From Gammaproteobacteria bacterium (GTDB lineage Bacteria; Pseudomonadota; Gammaproteobacteria; Burkholderiales; Gallionellaceae), in the NCBI GenBank assembly GCA_018820925.1, contig JAHJNJ010000046.1, forward strand, positions 1-41,701: a stretch of 41,701 nucleotides of DNA, read 5' to 3'. Each line of letters starts with the position of its first letter. Within the stretch, counting starts at the first letter, position 1. Of this stretch, positions 16,490 through 24,919 are shown in pieces. Position numbers and translations under genes: made by a program. The notes under the pieces are model-generated. The model was not told where the DNA came from. It worked only from the letters and a program-made list of their open reading frames with translations, and made no database searches.

Positions 16490-18634
16490 CTACGCCAGCA
16501 GTTGCTCAAGCTCCTCGGCGGGAAGCGGCCTGGCAAACAGGAAACCCTGGGCATAATCGCAGCCCATGGCCAATAACAAATCGTGCTGCCGCATGGTTTC
16601 CACTCCCTCGGCGACGACTTTAAGTCCGAGTTTGTGCGCCATGACGATGATCGCTTCGCACAAAACCTGGTCGTCCGGGTCGTCCGTCATGTCGCGTACG
16701 AAAGCGCGGTCGATTTTGAGATAGTCGATATCGTATTTTTTCAGGTAAGACAGCGATGAATAGCCCGTGCCGAAATCATCGAGTGCCACCTGCACACCCG
16801 AATCGCGCATGGCGAGCAGCCGGTCGGTTACATCGCTATCCAGCAGCAGCCCTTCGGTAATCTCCACCGCAACGCTGCTCCCGGGCAAACCGAGTTGTTG
16901 CAGATACGCCAGCCACGCGCCGAAGCTGTCCCGGTCATAGTGGAACTGTACCGGCGATTTGTTGACGCTGATCTGGAAGGACGGATGACCATTCATGCGC
17001 ATACGCCTGGACTGTTGCGCGGCTTCCTGAAACACCCAATCGCCGATATCGTTGATCAAGCCGGTTTCTTCGGCGATATGGATAAATTCGTCGGGTTGCA
17101 CCAAACCGCGCGTCGGGTGCTGCCAGCGAATCAGCGCCTCGGCTTTGTGGACGTGCCCCGTCGCCAACTCGATGATGGGTTGATAATGGACCACAAACTG
17201 CTGCTCGCCCAATGCGCTGCGCAAATCCCGGGTGAGACGCATATGGTTTTCCGCTTCCTGCTGCAATGCGGGCGTGAAACAGTGGTAACGGTTGCGCCCC
17301 AGGGCTTTGGCTGCATACATGGCCTGGTCGGCGTATTTGAACAGATCGTCGATCGTCCCTGCATCGTTGGGGTAAAGCGTGATGCCGGTACTGACACTGA
17401 TAAAAACCAGCTCTTCTCCCAGTTGGAACGGTTCGGCCAGCGCGATGCTGATTTTTTCCGCGATACGTTCGACCACCGCCAAGTCGGTCAGGTTGGCAAG
17501 AAGAATGGTGAATTCATCCCCGCTCAGTCGCGCCACCGTATCGGTCTCGCGCACACAGCCGCTCAAACGCCACGCAGCTTCCTGCAACAGCAGATCGCCC
17601 ATATTGTGCCCCAGCGTGTCATTGACCTCCTTGAACAGGTCAAGATCGAGAAACAGCAAGGCCAAAGGCATCCCGGAGCGGCTGGATTCTTTCATCGCTT
17701 GTGCCAGGCGATCTGAAAACAGTCTGCGGTTGGGCAAACAGGTCAGGTCGTCGTAGTTGGCCTGGTGCTCGATCAATTTCTGGGCACGCTTGCGTTCCGT
17801 AACATCGTGGAACACCAATACCACGCCGCTGACATTTCCTTGCGTATCTTTCACGGGCGCTGCGGAATCTTCGACCGGCACTTTTCGTCCATCACGCGTA
17901 ATCAACACCGTGTGGTTCTTCAACTCCACAGTCTTGCCGTCACGCAACACCAGCTCGACCGGATTGGAAGCCGCCGCGCCCGTCTGCTCGTTGTATATCG
18001 TGAACACCTCGTTCAGGGGCTTGCCCCTGGCCTCTGCCTGCGGCCAGCCCAGTATCTTTTCCGCTACCGAATTAAGCTGTTCGACCCGCCCGCTGACATC
18101 GGTCACAATCACGGCATCACCGATCGATTCAAAGACGATACGTGCACGCTCGTTGTCGCGGCGCGCTTTTTCGGAGAATGCATGCTGCAGGCAGGCGAGG
18201 CTGGAATCGGCCAGACGTGCCAGTATCGGCTTGAGTACCTGCTGCAGATGCTGCGGCAAAGGCGTGGTTCGCTGCAACACCACAAAGCCGTTTTGACCGA
18301 GCGGCAGCAAATGGTAGAACAGGCCATTTTCTTCAGAGATGGCTTCGGTCGAGCGCTGTACCGCATCGCCCTGCCGAATCCGGATGGCCTGTCCGAGCGA
18401 CGGGGTATGCTGCACATCGGCAAATGCCAGACGCGGATAACTGAAGGCGGTGACATCCCCCGCCTCAGACAAGGCATCTTGCAGCCAGAGGTACCCGGCG
18501 CGACACCCCAGCAGTTTGAGCGCAGGCGGCAGGAACTGCCGCCACATCCCGAGCAGATCGAGCTCGCGCCCCACCAGCATGGACAGCGCATATTGCGTGG
18601 AGATCAGGTCGAATTTATCGAGGGGCTTTTCCAT
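16490..18634 (-). CDS. PAS-GGDEF-EAL cyclic-di-GMP signalling protein
   Basis: I use the ATG giving MEKPLDKFDL; the longer frame lies wholly within the upstream gene. The 714-residue protein has a GAF-like N-terminal sensory region (about 20-165), a PAS domain (about 175-290, ending VVLVFHDVTERKRAQ), a GGDEF domain with SGDEF at the active loop, and an EAL domain with EALIRWQHP, DDFGTGYSSL and the metal-binding DFGTG region. The EAL motif residues look intact, so phosphodiesterase activity is likely. SGDEF can still be active in cyclase domains. No membrane segment is seen, so it should be cytoplasmic. It overlaps the FIST gene by 20 bases; the pair probably forms one sensing unit. Confidence 0.93.
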   Translation of the reverse strand: MEKPLDKFDLISTQYALSMLVGRELDLLGMWRQFLPPALKLLGCRAGYLWLQDALSEAGDVTAFSYPRLAFADVQHTPSLGQAIRIRQGDAVQRSTEAISEENGLFYHLLPLGQNGFVVLQRTTPLPQHLQQVLKPILARLADSSLACLQHAFSEKARRDNERARIVFESIGDAVIVTDVSGRVEQLNSVAEKILGWPQAEARGKPLNEVFTIYNEQTGAAASNPVELVLRDGKTVELKNHTVLITRDGRKVPVEDSAAPVKDTQGNVSGVVLVFHDVTERKRAQKLIEHQANYDDLTCLPNRRLFSDRLAQAMKESSRSGMPLALLFLDLDLFKEVNDTLGHNMGDLLLQEAAWRLSGCVRETDTVARLSGDEFTILLANLTDLAVVERIAEKISIALAEPFQLGEELVFISVSTGITLYPNDAGTIDDLFKYADQAMYAAKALGRNRYHCFTPALQQEAENHMRLTRDLRSALGEQQFVVHYQPIIELATGHVHKAEALIRWQHPTRGLVQPDEFIHIAEETGLINDIGDWVFQEAAQQSRRMRMNGHPSFQISVNKSPVQFHYDRDSFGAWLAYLQQLGLPGSSVAVEITEGLLLDSDVTDRLLAMRDSGVQVALDDFGTGYSSLSYLKKYDIDYLKIDRAFVRDMTDDPDDQVLCEAIIVMAHKLGLKVVAEGVETMRQHDLLLAMGCDYAQGFLFARPLPAEELEQLLA

Positions 18635-19742
18635 CCGCCAACGCTCCCAGCACAATCGTCTTGTTGTAAAACTCCAGACACCCCTCGTCGCGGCCCGCAA
18701 TCTCGCCCACAGTCAGTGCGCCGAACAGCGGTATGTTTTCCGGGAGCGCATCCGTCATGGCGGCGATTTCCTCCGGATACCGGTCCCCCAGAAACAGCGA
18801 ACGTCCGATGCAGTCGAATGCCAGCACAACCCCCCCGTCGACCTGCAGTCTGCGCGCCACGTCGCCTACCGTCCGTATGAGTTCGTCTGCGTCGCCGGCC
18901 AGCACATAGAGCAGCGCGCCATCGGCCAGCTCTCCGGCGCAGACCAGGCTGTCCCCCTGTCGCACCATGGCCTCGCGCACAATGATGTCGCCTTCCCATT
19001 TCTTGTGGCCGAAGGGGTGGCGGTTGGCAATCTCGAAGAACGGGCGCTGTTCGAATCGCGCGCCGCTGATTTTCTCCACCTCTTCGCGGTAGACCTCGAA
19101 CGCGGGCCGGTAATCCAGCTCGTGTATCGTCGCCCCCTCGCTGCGTGTCACCAGGAAAGGGCCGGACAGCACCTGCCAACCGTGCCCCACTTCGACCCCA
19201 CTGCGCATCGGCATTCCGACCAGTTGTGCGGCATCCGCCAACACACCCGCATTGCTGAACAAACAGGGTTTCTGGATGAAATTCAGCGAACCCGCACCGC
19301 CACCCAGATAGTGGCGATTCATGCCCAACGCATCATAGATCGCATCCAGCACGGTAGTGATCCGCTTCGCAACACCGTCGACCAGCACCATGATCGTCGG
19401 CATCGCCTGCAACGCGGTATCGAACCCGGATATCTGCGCCGCAATATCGGTTTGCGGATCGCTGATACGCTCAACGTGATGCACCTCGACTGCCGCATCA
19501 AGCGCGCACACCAGCGTGCCGCGCACGACGTTGCGCCGGGCATGGATAATCTGGGGAAATATCCCGCCAAACACAGGCACCGGCAAACCGCCCAGTTTGC
19601 GATTGAGTTCACCGACAGGAAAGTGATTGGCCTCACAGGACAACAAGAACAGGCTGCGCGCGCCTGCGGCAACGGCGGCATCCATATTGCTGAAAAACCT
19701 GTCCAGCTCCCCCTCCGGTTCAAACCATATTTTTTTGTTCAC
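18615..19742 (-). CDS. FIST domain sensory protein
   Basis: The start is a GTG preceded by AAGGGG. The 375-residue protein fits the FIST-N plus FIST-C layout: LFLLSCEANHFPVGELNRKL and VFGGIFPQIIH in the N half, then DGALLYVLAGDADELI and VVLAFDCIGRSLFLGDRYPEE, which is the hallmark C-terminal segment, and PLFGALTVGEI. FIST proteins are predicted small-ligand sensors (amino acids have been proposed) encoded beside signalling enzymes. Here the next gene, overlapping by 20 bases, is a PAS-GGDEF-EAL protein, so the sensor likely modulates cyclic-di-GMP turnover. The ligand is unknown. Confidence 0.88.
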   Translation of the reverse strand: MNKKIWFEPEGELDRFFSNMDAAVAAGARSLFLLSCEANHFPVGELNRKLGGLPVPVFGGIFPQIIHARRNVVRGTLVCALDAAVEVHHVERISDPQTDIAAQISGFDTALQAMPTIMVLVDGVAKRITTVLDAIYDALGMNRHYLGGGAGSLNFIQKPCLFSNAGVLADAAQLVGMPMRSGVEVGHGWQVLSGPFLVTRSEGATIHELDYRPAFEVYREEVEKISGARFEQRPFFEIANRHPFGHKKWEGDIIVREAMVRQGDSLVCAGELADGALLYVLAGDADELIRTVGDVARRLQVDGGVVLAFDCIGRSLFLGDRYPEEIAAMTDALPENIPLFGALTVGEIAGRDEGCLEFYNKTIVLGALADGKAPR

Positions 19743-19951
19743 AACCGCCCCTTAGCGACATCTGCACAGACCTTCCCTCTGTCTGTTCCGGATGCTTGTT
19801 ACCACCTGACACCTGTTGCACATCTATTCCGGTTTCAATTTATCAGGAAACCATCGCCGTCACATGCACAAAGTTATTGGCTGACACCCCGCATACAAGC
19901 CCGAGCCACCGGAAAAAACGGCCGTCACCAGGATCAAGATGTACCTGAAAA

Positions 19952-20716
19952 TCACGGCACTTCATACCCGAACCCGCGCATCACCGCTTGTGCCTTGTCG
20001 CTCTTCAAAAAATCCAGGAACGCCTTCGCTGCCGTTGGATCTTTCGCGCCGGTCAACAGCACCGCGCTCTGGCGAACAGGTTGATGCATTCCGGGAGGGA
20101 TGATCCAGCTCGAACCCGAAATCACCTTGCCGTCGCGCATCACCTGCGACAGCGCAACAAGCGCCAGGTCGGCCTTCTCGGTCGCAGCAAGCTGGTAGGT
20201 CAGCGTGACGTTCTCGCCCTTGGTCAGTTTTCTCTGTATCGAATTCCACATCGTCAGTTTCGTCAGTGTCTCTTTCGCGGCCACACCGTATGGCGAAAAA
20301 ATGGGATTCGCGATGGCCAGCATGTTGAAATTGCCCTTGTTGAGTACCGCCCCCTTCTCGTCCACATACTCGGGCTGCACACTCCACAACACCAGCTTGC
20401 CGGTGGCATAGACGAAACGCGAGCCGCCGACCGCAAAACCATCCTGCATCAATTGCTTCGGCTTTTCCTCGTCCGCGCAAAGAAATACATCAAACTGCGC
20501 CCCGCCCCTGATTTGCGCATACAGCTTGCCGCTGGCGCCCGTGCTGACCTTCAGCGTGTGCCCGCCCTCTTTCCGGAACAACGGCGCCAGCCGCTCCAGC
20601 GGCGCGGCAAAATCCGAAGACACCGCCACGCTCACCTCGGCCGCCCGCAGCGGCGAGCTTGTCAGCCCGCACAGCAACAGGATAGTGAAGATAGCGCCGC
20701 GTAATGAAATATGCAT
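19952..20716 (-). CDS. modA: Second ModA-like molybdate-binding protein, orphan
   Basis: The ATG with AGGAGCTAACG before it was chosen over a longer frame. The 254-residue protein has a signal peptide (about 1-24, ending LRAAE) and ModA-like ligand regions VSSDFAAPLERLA, STGASGKLYAQI and GAQFDVFLCADEEKP. It resembles the first ModA of this window (9454-10209) through its whole length, including AKAFLDFLKSDKAQAVMRGFGYEVP against the other's AKAFLAFLQGKKAAAIIRSFGYEMP. No modB or modC accompanies it. It may feed the same ModBC with different affinity or select another oxyanion such as tungstate. No ModE-like inverted repeat was seen before it. Confidence 0.88.
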   Translation of the reverse strand: MHISLRGAIFTILLLCGLTSSPLRAAEVSVAVSSDFAAPLERLAPLFRKEGGHTLKVSTGASGKLYAQIRGGAQFDVFLCADEEKPKQLMQDGFAVGGSRFVYATGKLVLWSVQPEYVDEKGAVLNKGNFNMLAIANPIFSPYGVAAKETLTKLTMWNSIQRKLTKGENVTLTYQLAATEKADLALVALSQVMRDGKVISGSSWIIPPGMHQPVRQSAVLLTGAKDPTAAKAFLDFLKSDKAQAVMRGFGYEVP

Positions 20717-20900
20717 CGTTAGCTCCTGACTTTGATTGGTGCAATGATAACAAGCCGGATGAAGTCCGGCGCAAAGTAATAGGCCGTTTGCCATATTGAC
20801 CATGCACCGCTGAGCAGGTACGGTACGTGCGATCCGATACTGACAGGCTGCCGGGCCATATTTAAGGCATATTGAGCAACATCAACCAGGGGGGAAAGCC

Positions 20901-21257
20901 ATGAGCGAGCAAGCGGCCAAAGGAATTGATGAGAAGTATTGCAGCGAGTGCGGCGCAATAATCAAAGCCAAAGCGGAGATATGCCCCAAATGCGGGGTAA
21001 GGCAATTTGCGCCCCCGGCCACGATCAACCTCGGGCCGGTTGCAGCCAATGGCAAGAGCAGGATTGCTGCCGCACTTTTTGCTTTCTTTCTGGGTGGATT
21101 TGGCGCCCACAAATTCTATCTTGGCCAGATTGGACTAGGCATTCTGTACCTGGTCTTTTTCTGGACATTCATTCCCGCCATCGTGGCCTTCATCGAGTTC
21201 ATATTACTCCTTACGATGAGCGATGAAACGTTCAACCAGAAATATGGGCATGCTTGA
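20901..21257 (+). CDS. TM2 domain protein with zinc ribbon
   Basis: A strong GGGGGGAAA site precedes the ATG. The 118-residue protein has an N-terminal zinc ribbon with C14, C17, C28 and C31, a linker, and a TM2 domain: two membrane helices with the FLGGFGAHKFYLGQIGLGILYL motif. TM2 proteins are small inner-membrane proteins of unknown function. Its stop codon overlaps the start region of the next gene, so the two are probably cotranscribed. Confidence 0.9.
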   Translation: MSEQAAKGIDEKYCSECGAIIKAKAEICPKCGVRQFAPPATINLGPVAANGKSRIAAALFAFFLGGFGAHKFYLGQIGLGILYLVFFWTFIPAIVAFIEFILLLTMSDETFNQKYGHA

Positions 21258-21681
21258 AGTCACCGGAATCGACCACATCTACCTCAGCGTCTCCGACCTT
21301 GATCGCTCGGAAATTTTCTACGACAAGGTTTTGTTGAAGACGCTGGGATTCCGCAAGAACAAGTTCGCGCTGGACGGCGAACCGCATGTGCAGTATTTCA
21401 ACCGCCATTTCGGTTATGTCCTGCGTCCGTCGCGGACGCCCAGCACACACGACGCATACGCGCCCGGCCTGCATCACTTTTGTCTGCGGGTGGATTCCAT
21501 TGAAGACGTGGCCGCCGTGGCCGAACAATTGCGAAACGCAGGCATCAATGCTTCCGAAGCGAGGCATTACCCCGAGTACGCGCCGGACTACTGGGCGACC
21601 TATTTTTCCGATCCGGACGGCATCCGTCTTGAAGTGACCAACTATCGGCAGGAGCGGCGCGAGCGCCATGACAATTGGTGA
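21250..21681 (+). CDS. VOC family (glyoxalase/dioxygenase-like) protein
   Basis: From the ATG giving MLEVTGIDHIYLSVSDLDRS the protein has 143 residues; ATGs at 21244 and 21223 are also in frame and none has a clear ribosome site, so the start is uncertain and probably coupled to the overlapping TM2 gene. It holds one pair of VOC modules: H-bearing IDHIYLSVSDLDRSEIFYDKVL, GLHHFCLRVDSIEDV, and DYWATYFSDPDGIRLEVT. The two histidines and the last glutamate are the expected metal ligands. The substrate cannot be told; members range from glyoxalase to fosfomycin resistance and extradiol dioxygenases. Confidence 0.85.
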   Translation: MLEVTGIDHIYLSVSDLDRSEIFYDKVLLKTLGFRKNKFALDGEPHVQYFNRHFGYVLRPSRTPSTHDAYAPGLHHFCLRVDSIEDVAAVAEQLRNAGINASEARHYPEYAPDYWATYFSDPDGIRLEVTNYRQERRERHDNW

Positions 21682-21684
21682 TGT

Positions 21685-21906
21685 CTATTCCGACATGCCG
21701 TCCGACAAATCAAGCAGGCCGAGTTGCTTCAGCAATTGCATGACCACCAATCCCTGCACCTGGTCATGCGTGTCGCCCAGTTCCATGAGCATTTCGTTGG
21801 CATAGCCCATGTCTTTTGTCATGCGCTTCGAGTCGAATTCGACCCCGTTTTTTTCCGCCATTATTTTCAGCTTGTCGAGCAGTTCTTGTGTTACGGGATC
21901 GGCCAT
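21685..21906 (-). CDS. Small conserved-looking hypothetical protein
   Basis: The 73-residue protein starts MADPVTQELLDKLKIMAEKNG; an ATG six codons earlier is also possible. It is mainly helical, acidic and soluble, with no membrane segment. An AAGG stretch lies about 10 bases before the ATG. The open frame continues far upstream, but that part reads as shadow of the opposite strand. I do not recognise the family. It converges on the VOC gene with 3 bases between their stops. Confidence 0.55.
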   Translation of the reverse strand: MADPVTQELLDKLKIMAEKNGVEFDSKRMTKDMGYANEMLMELGDTHDQVQGLVVMQLLKQLGLLDLSDGMSE

Positions 21907-22102
21907 TTGCAAAACCTTTTTCATGTAATCGGGGCCGGACCATGTTGCCACGGCAGGAGAAATATTCAAAGCAACAGGAGCAAGAAGGCGACATGGGAAA
22001 CTGGATATTGAATTTCTCGCCGCTTCAACCAACAGCAACTTGGCGTTCCGGACCAATCCGCACATAATTGGCTTTGACAAAACAGATAGAGGAGTGACAT
22101 CC

Positions 22103-22420
22103 ATGCTGGACAAAATCAAGGGTATAGGAACCCAGGTGGCAACCACGGCAAACAGCGCCATTGAAGGCGTGAGCGCCACAGTCAAGGGAGGCGTCGAATC
22201 GCTGGCGCAGACGGCATCCAGCGTGAGCGATGCACTCAACGAAAAAGCCGTTCGCGCCTCGACCGCCCAGATGTGCAGCATCCTCGAAATTGCCCTGGAT
22301 GAGCTCAAGTCGCGACCGCTGTCGGAACGGCCGGTTTCGCTCAAGACAACCGTGAATATCGGCATCGCTGCACTTGAAATGGAAATCCAGGTGCAACCGA
22401 CTGCGAAAGTCAAAGAATGA
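22103..22420 (+). CDS. Hypothetical helical protein
   Basis: GGAGTGACATCC precedes the ATG, which fixes the start. The 105-residue product begins MLDKIKGIGTQVATTANSAIEG and continues as an Ala/Ser/Val-rich amphipathic helix, reminiscent of phasin-like or stress-type helical proteins, followed by a second half with two cysteine-free strands. No domain is recognised. Its stop overlaps the start of the downstream monooxygenase-like gene by 4 bases (ATGA), so the two form an operon. Confidence 0.65.
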   Translation: MLDKIKGIGTQVATTANSAIEGVSATVKGGVESLAQTASSVSDALNEKAVRASTAQMCSILEIALDELKSRPLSERPVSLKTTVNIGIAALEMEIQVQPTAKVKE

Positions 22421-22731
22421 GCGCTCCTGCCACCACCCCGCAGCCTCCTTACTACGCCGTCATCTTCACCTCCATCCGCACTGACGGCGACAACGGCTAT
22501 GGCGAAATCGCAAAGCACATGGTTGAGCTTGCAGCCGAACAGCCGGGCTTTCTCGGCATCGAGAGTGCGCGGCAGGAAATCGGCATCACGGTTTCGTATT
22601 GGTCGGATGTGGAGGCGATCAAGGCATGGAAGGAAAATCTCGATCACCGCCAGGCACAACGCCGCGCCAAAGACTGGTACGCGAAGTTTCGCGTTCGCGT
22701 CTGCCGCGTTGAGCGCGAGTACGGGTTTTAG
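22417..22731 (+). CDS. ABM domain protein (HmoA/YgiN-like)
   Basis: The 104-residue protein fits the antibiotic-biosynthesis monooxygenase (ABM) fold: YYAVIFTSIR, GYGEIAKHMVELAAEQPGFLGIES and VSYWSDVEAIKAWKENLDH. Homologues include quinol monooxygenases and haem-degrading enzymes, acting as dimers in the cytoplasm without bound cofactor. Which reaction this one performs cannot be stated. It is translationally coupled to the preceding helical protein. Confidence 0.8.
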   Translation: MSAPATTPQPPYYAVIFTSIRTDGDNGYGEIAKHMVELAAEQPGFLGIESARQEIGITVSYWSDVEAIKAWKENLDHRQAQRRAKDWYAKFRVRVCRVEREYGF

Positions 22732-22872
22732 TGCCCTGCCAGGCGTGGCGTGCTCATCCAAACCGAATTTTGTAGGATACAAATTACGCAAAAGTTGATA
22801 GCCTTGACCGGCTTGGGTTCGCAGTCATAAAGAAATCCACTCAACTATTCGTCAAATATAAGGAGTGTCTCA

Positions 22873-23022
22873 ATGAAAAGAAGCATCGGTGTGTTGCTGC
22901 TGGGTATCTGGCTCATCTTTACGGGTCTGGCACACCTTCTCCATCTGAGTTTTTCGGGCATGGGTACGATCATGGCTGTCATTGCCACTGTGGCAGGGGT
23001 ACTGCTTATCATGGGGCTGTAA
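22873..23022 (+). CDS. 49-residue membrane peptide
   Basis: An AAGGAG site 8 bases before the ATG and a clean stop define this short gene. The peptide is almost wholly hydrophobic: a basic start MKRS, one helix (about 5-24), a short LSFSGMG turn, and a second helix to the end. It would form a two-helix hairpin in the inner membrane. No family is recognised. The next gene begins 40 bases later with its own ribosome site. Confidence 0.7.
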   Translation: MKRSIGVLLLGIWLIFTGLAHLLHLSFSGMGTIMAVIATVAGVLLIMGL

Positions 23023-23062
23023 CTGCGCCGCTTTAACCGCTTGGCATTATTGGAGTTCAGTC

Positions 23063-24130
23063 TTGCAATCAAAGTATCTCTGTTTGGGAATTGTCCTGCT
23101 GCTCCTCGGGTGCGGGGAAGAACGTAACGATTGGCAGAAATCATCCGTTGTCCCCGTCAAGCCGGGTTCCACCGTGCAGATTCGCGTTGCTCAAGCCGTC
23201 AACCCGCGACTTCCGCGCATGTCTCCCGGCCAAATCCAGATCATGCTGGCTTCCGCCCAGTTGACCGTCCTGAAAAATTTCGGGGTCTATGTGGAATTTA
23301 CCGAAGCGCCGGAAATCGGGATCGATCAATTGTTTGCACTCATACCGCCATCCGTCAAAGAAGCGCGTCTCGAATCCATCTATGATTTCAAATCCGGCAG
23401 CGGCGACAAACAGAAACTTGCCGCAGGCATACTCACGACACTGACCGAGCGCGGCACAAAACTGAAGGATGCGCTGGCCTTCGCAGCGCCCTATCTGCCG
23501 ACGGGCGCAAATCCGCAAGACTTGAAGGCATTGTCCGATTTGCTGGCCAACACCATGCTGGAAAGGCTGGAGCAATGGCGTCATGTCAACGCGCCCGACG
23601 GCACTCCCGTGCTCGACGCGTCGCCGTATAACGAATGGGTATATTGGGACACACTGGGTTATGGCAAGCTGCCGTATGACGTGGTGATCACCAACCAGTT
23701 TGTTGCGAGTGCCGAATACTACGGCGTCGATATCCATTCCGCCATTCGCGGCGGCGTAACCGTGGGCACCACGTCATACAGCCGCACCGGCAAGTACGGC
23801 TCGTATGTCTTCTGGAGCACGTTCCCGTTTTCGGATAATTCCGAGGCCAGCATAAGCATGCGCGGCAACGATCAATATTCCGCTGCGGATGCCGCCGAGT
23901 TGTCGGGAGCCTATCTGGCGCACGAGATCGGCCATTTGCTGTTGCAACTGGGGCACCCGTTCGGCCAGAAGGCCTGCGTCATGAATCCCGTCAGCATGTT
24001 GAAGTTCCGGCAATGGTTCTTCCAGGTCTACGGTGCGGGCTGCCTGCTGGGCAGCCGGCCGGAAATGAAACCGGGCGCGATTCCTCCCGTTTACAATGCG
24101 GAATGGGTGCGCATGACCCAAGAACAGTAA
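23063..24130 (+). CDS. Lipoprotein with variant HExxH metallopeptidase site
   Basis: I start at a TTG with GGAG 8 bases before it, which gives a proper lipoprotein signal ending LLLGC (Cys17); no ATG start gives this. The 355-residue protein carries HEIGHLLLQLGHP at residues 287-299. H287, E288 and H291 form a zincin core, and H298 could be the third ligand. A CVMNPVS stretch (305-311) resembles the Met-turn of metzincins. In classical metzincins (HExxHxxGxxH) the third His is one residue closer, so this is a variant. The body has YDVVITNQFVAS and a long Ile/Val-rich region. Probably an envelope-anchored protease; substrate unknown. Confidence 0.75.
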   Translation: MQSKYLCLGIVLLLLGCGEERNDWQKSSVVPVKPGSTVQIRVAQAVNPRLPRMSPGQIQIMLASAQLTVLKNFGVYVEFTEAPEIGIDQLFALIPPSVKEARLESIYDFKSGSGDKQKLAAGILTTLTERGTKLKDALAFAAPYLPTGANPQDLKALSDLLANTMLERLEQWRHVNAPDGTPVLDASPYNEWVYWDTLGYGKLPYDVVITNQFVASAEYYGVDIHSAIRGGVTVGTTSYSRTGKYGSYVFWSTFPFSDNSEASISMRGNDQYSAADAAELSGAYLAHEIGHLLLQLGHPFGQKACVMNPVSMLKFRQWFFQVYGAGCLLGSRPEMKPGAIPPVYNAEWVRMTQEQ

Positions 24131-24392
24131 AGCAACAAACAACCGCAAAACGATCTTCCACTCAACACCCTATCCCACCGGTGGGCGCATGAATTGGTGT
24201 AGCCCGGCTGCAAACAGATGTAGAGGCTCAGCCTTACTCTGACAGCGCTGTCTGAATTGGACCATCAACGTTGACCAAGTGATTGTTGCGAATGGCGGCT
24301 ATCGGGCGGTGTAATATTAGTGCTGTATTTCGCATACCGGCCAATAGCGGACGGTAGCTAATTTGTGCGAAAAGACTCACCAAGGGGGCGAC
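24131..24392. other. Intergenic stretch before the A+T-rich cassette-like region
   Basis: It holds a 12-base perfect palindrome CCCACCGGTGGG (24174-24185) and no gene. Base composition changes from G+C-rich to A+T-rich towards its right end. I looked here for the left border of the cassette (a GTTRRRY core) and found no clean match. Confidence 0.5.
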
Positions 24393-24494
24393 ATGAGATG
24401 GATGACGGGAAGCATTGCAGCATTGGCAGGCACGTTGTGGGTGATGGCTGGTGCGATAGCGATGTCGAAAAACAATTCGAGCCAGACCCTTTAA
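24393..24494 (+). CDS. Possible 33-residue membrane peptide
   Basis: A strong AAGGGGGCG site lies just before the ATG. The peptide MRWMTGSIAALAGTLWVMAG... has one hydrophobic helix and a polar tail. It ends 4 bases before the ATG of the next gene, so it could be a leader or a cotranscribed small protein. Because of its length the call rests only on the ribosome site and the helix. Confidence 0.4.
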   Translation: MRWMTGSIAALAGTLWVMAGAIAMSKNNSSQTL

Positions 24495-24498
24495 CTCA

Positions 24499-24918
24499 AT
24501 GATTACAGACTATTTAAAGTACTCTGAGGACTTGTTAGATGGAGTGATTTCTCGCCATGCTCTTACCCCTGTCAAACACGATGGATCGGGAATGGGCGAA
24601 TGGTATGTATATTTTGAGAATCCCGAATTTGTATTAGGCATTTCGAAAGATCGTGGCGATTACATTGGCATTGATCTTGGCTCAAAAATCAGAAGAAAAC
24701 CTAGGGCTCAGATGAGAGGGCCGTGGTCAATGAGTCATCTAAGGGCTTATATTGAAGGGAAGAAGGAACATTTCAAGTTCAAAAACATTCAGGAAGAAGT
24801 ATCCTGGCTGGAGGAGCATGAAATGGAATTATTTGATACCTCGTTACTAAATTCAGATGAGCTAAACCAATGGGCTGTCAAAGTGTCTAGAAGGCTTTTT
24901 GGCAGGGATTCAAAATAA
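24499..24918 (+). CDS. Hypothetical protein, cassette-like A+T-rich gene
   Basis: The 139-residue soluble protein (MITDYLKYSEDLLDG...) has no recognised domain. It has a central beta-type stretch (GEWYVYFENPEFVLGIS, DYIGIDLGS) and a helical, acidic C-terminus. Size and style recall immunity-like or other cassette-borne proteins, but that is only resemblance. Codons are visibly richer in A and T than neighbouring genes, and the stop codon is directly followed by an attC-like site. Both signs point to horizontal gain as an integron gene cassette. Confidence 0.65.
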   Translation: MITDYLKYSEDLLDGVISRHALTPVKHDGSGMGEWYVYFENPEFVLGISKDRGDYIGIDLGSKIRRKPRAQMRGPWSMSHLRAYIEGKKEHFKFKNIQEEVSWLEEHEMELFDTSLLNSDELNQWAVKVSRRLFGRDSK

Positions 24919-24919
24919 T

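Noticed and set aside
18450-20084. Plus-strand open frame of 544 residues
   Set aside because: Crosses three genes on the other strand and has no start site or recognisable domain.
20717-20900. Possible ModE box before the second modA
   Set aside because: No inverted GTTATGTA-type repeat was found; GTACGGTACGTGC is only a partial palindrome.
21907-22791. N-terminal extension of the small minus-strand protein (368-residue frame)
   Set aside because: The added part has no ribosome site and overlaps two plus-strand genes with clear starts; only the last 73 codons look like a gene.
24174-24185. Palindrome CCCACCGGTGGG
   Set aside because: Perfect but only 12 bases, without T run or adjacent promoter elements; not called as terminator or operator.
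24270-24442. Left border of the integron cassette (GTTGACC, GTTGCGA, GTTGTGG)
   Set aside because: None fits GTTRRRY fully, and none has a pairing partner as in an attC or attI site.
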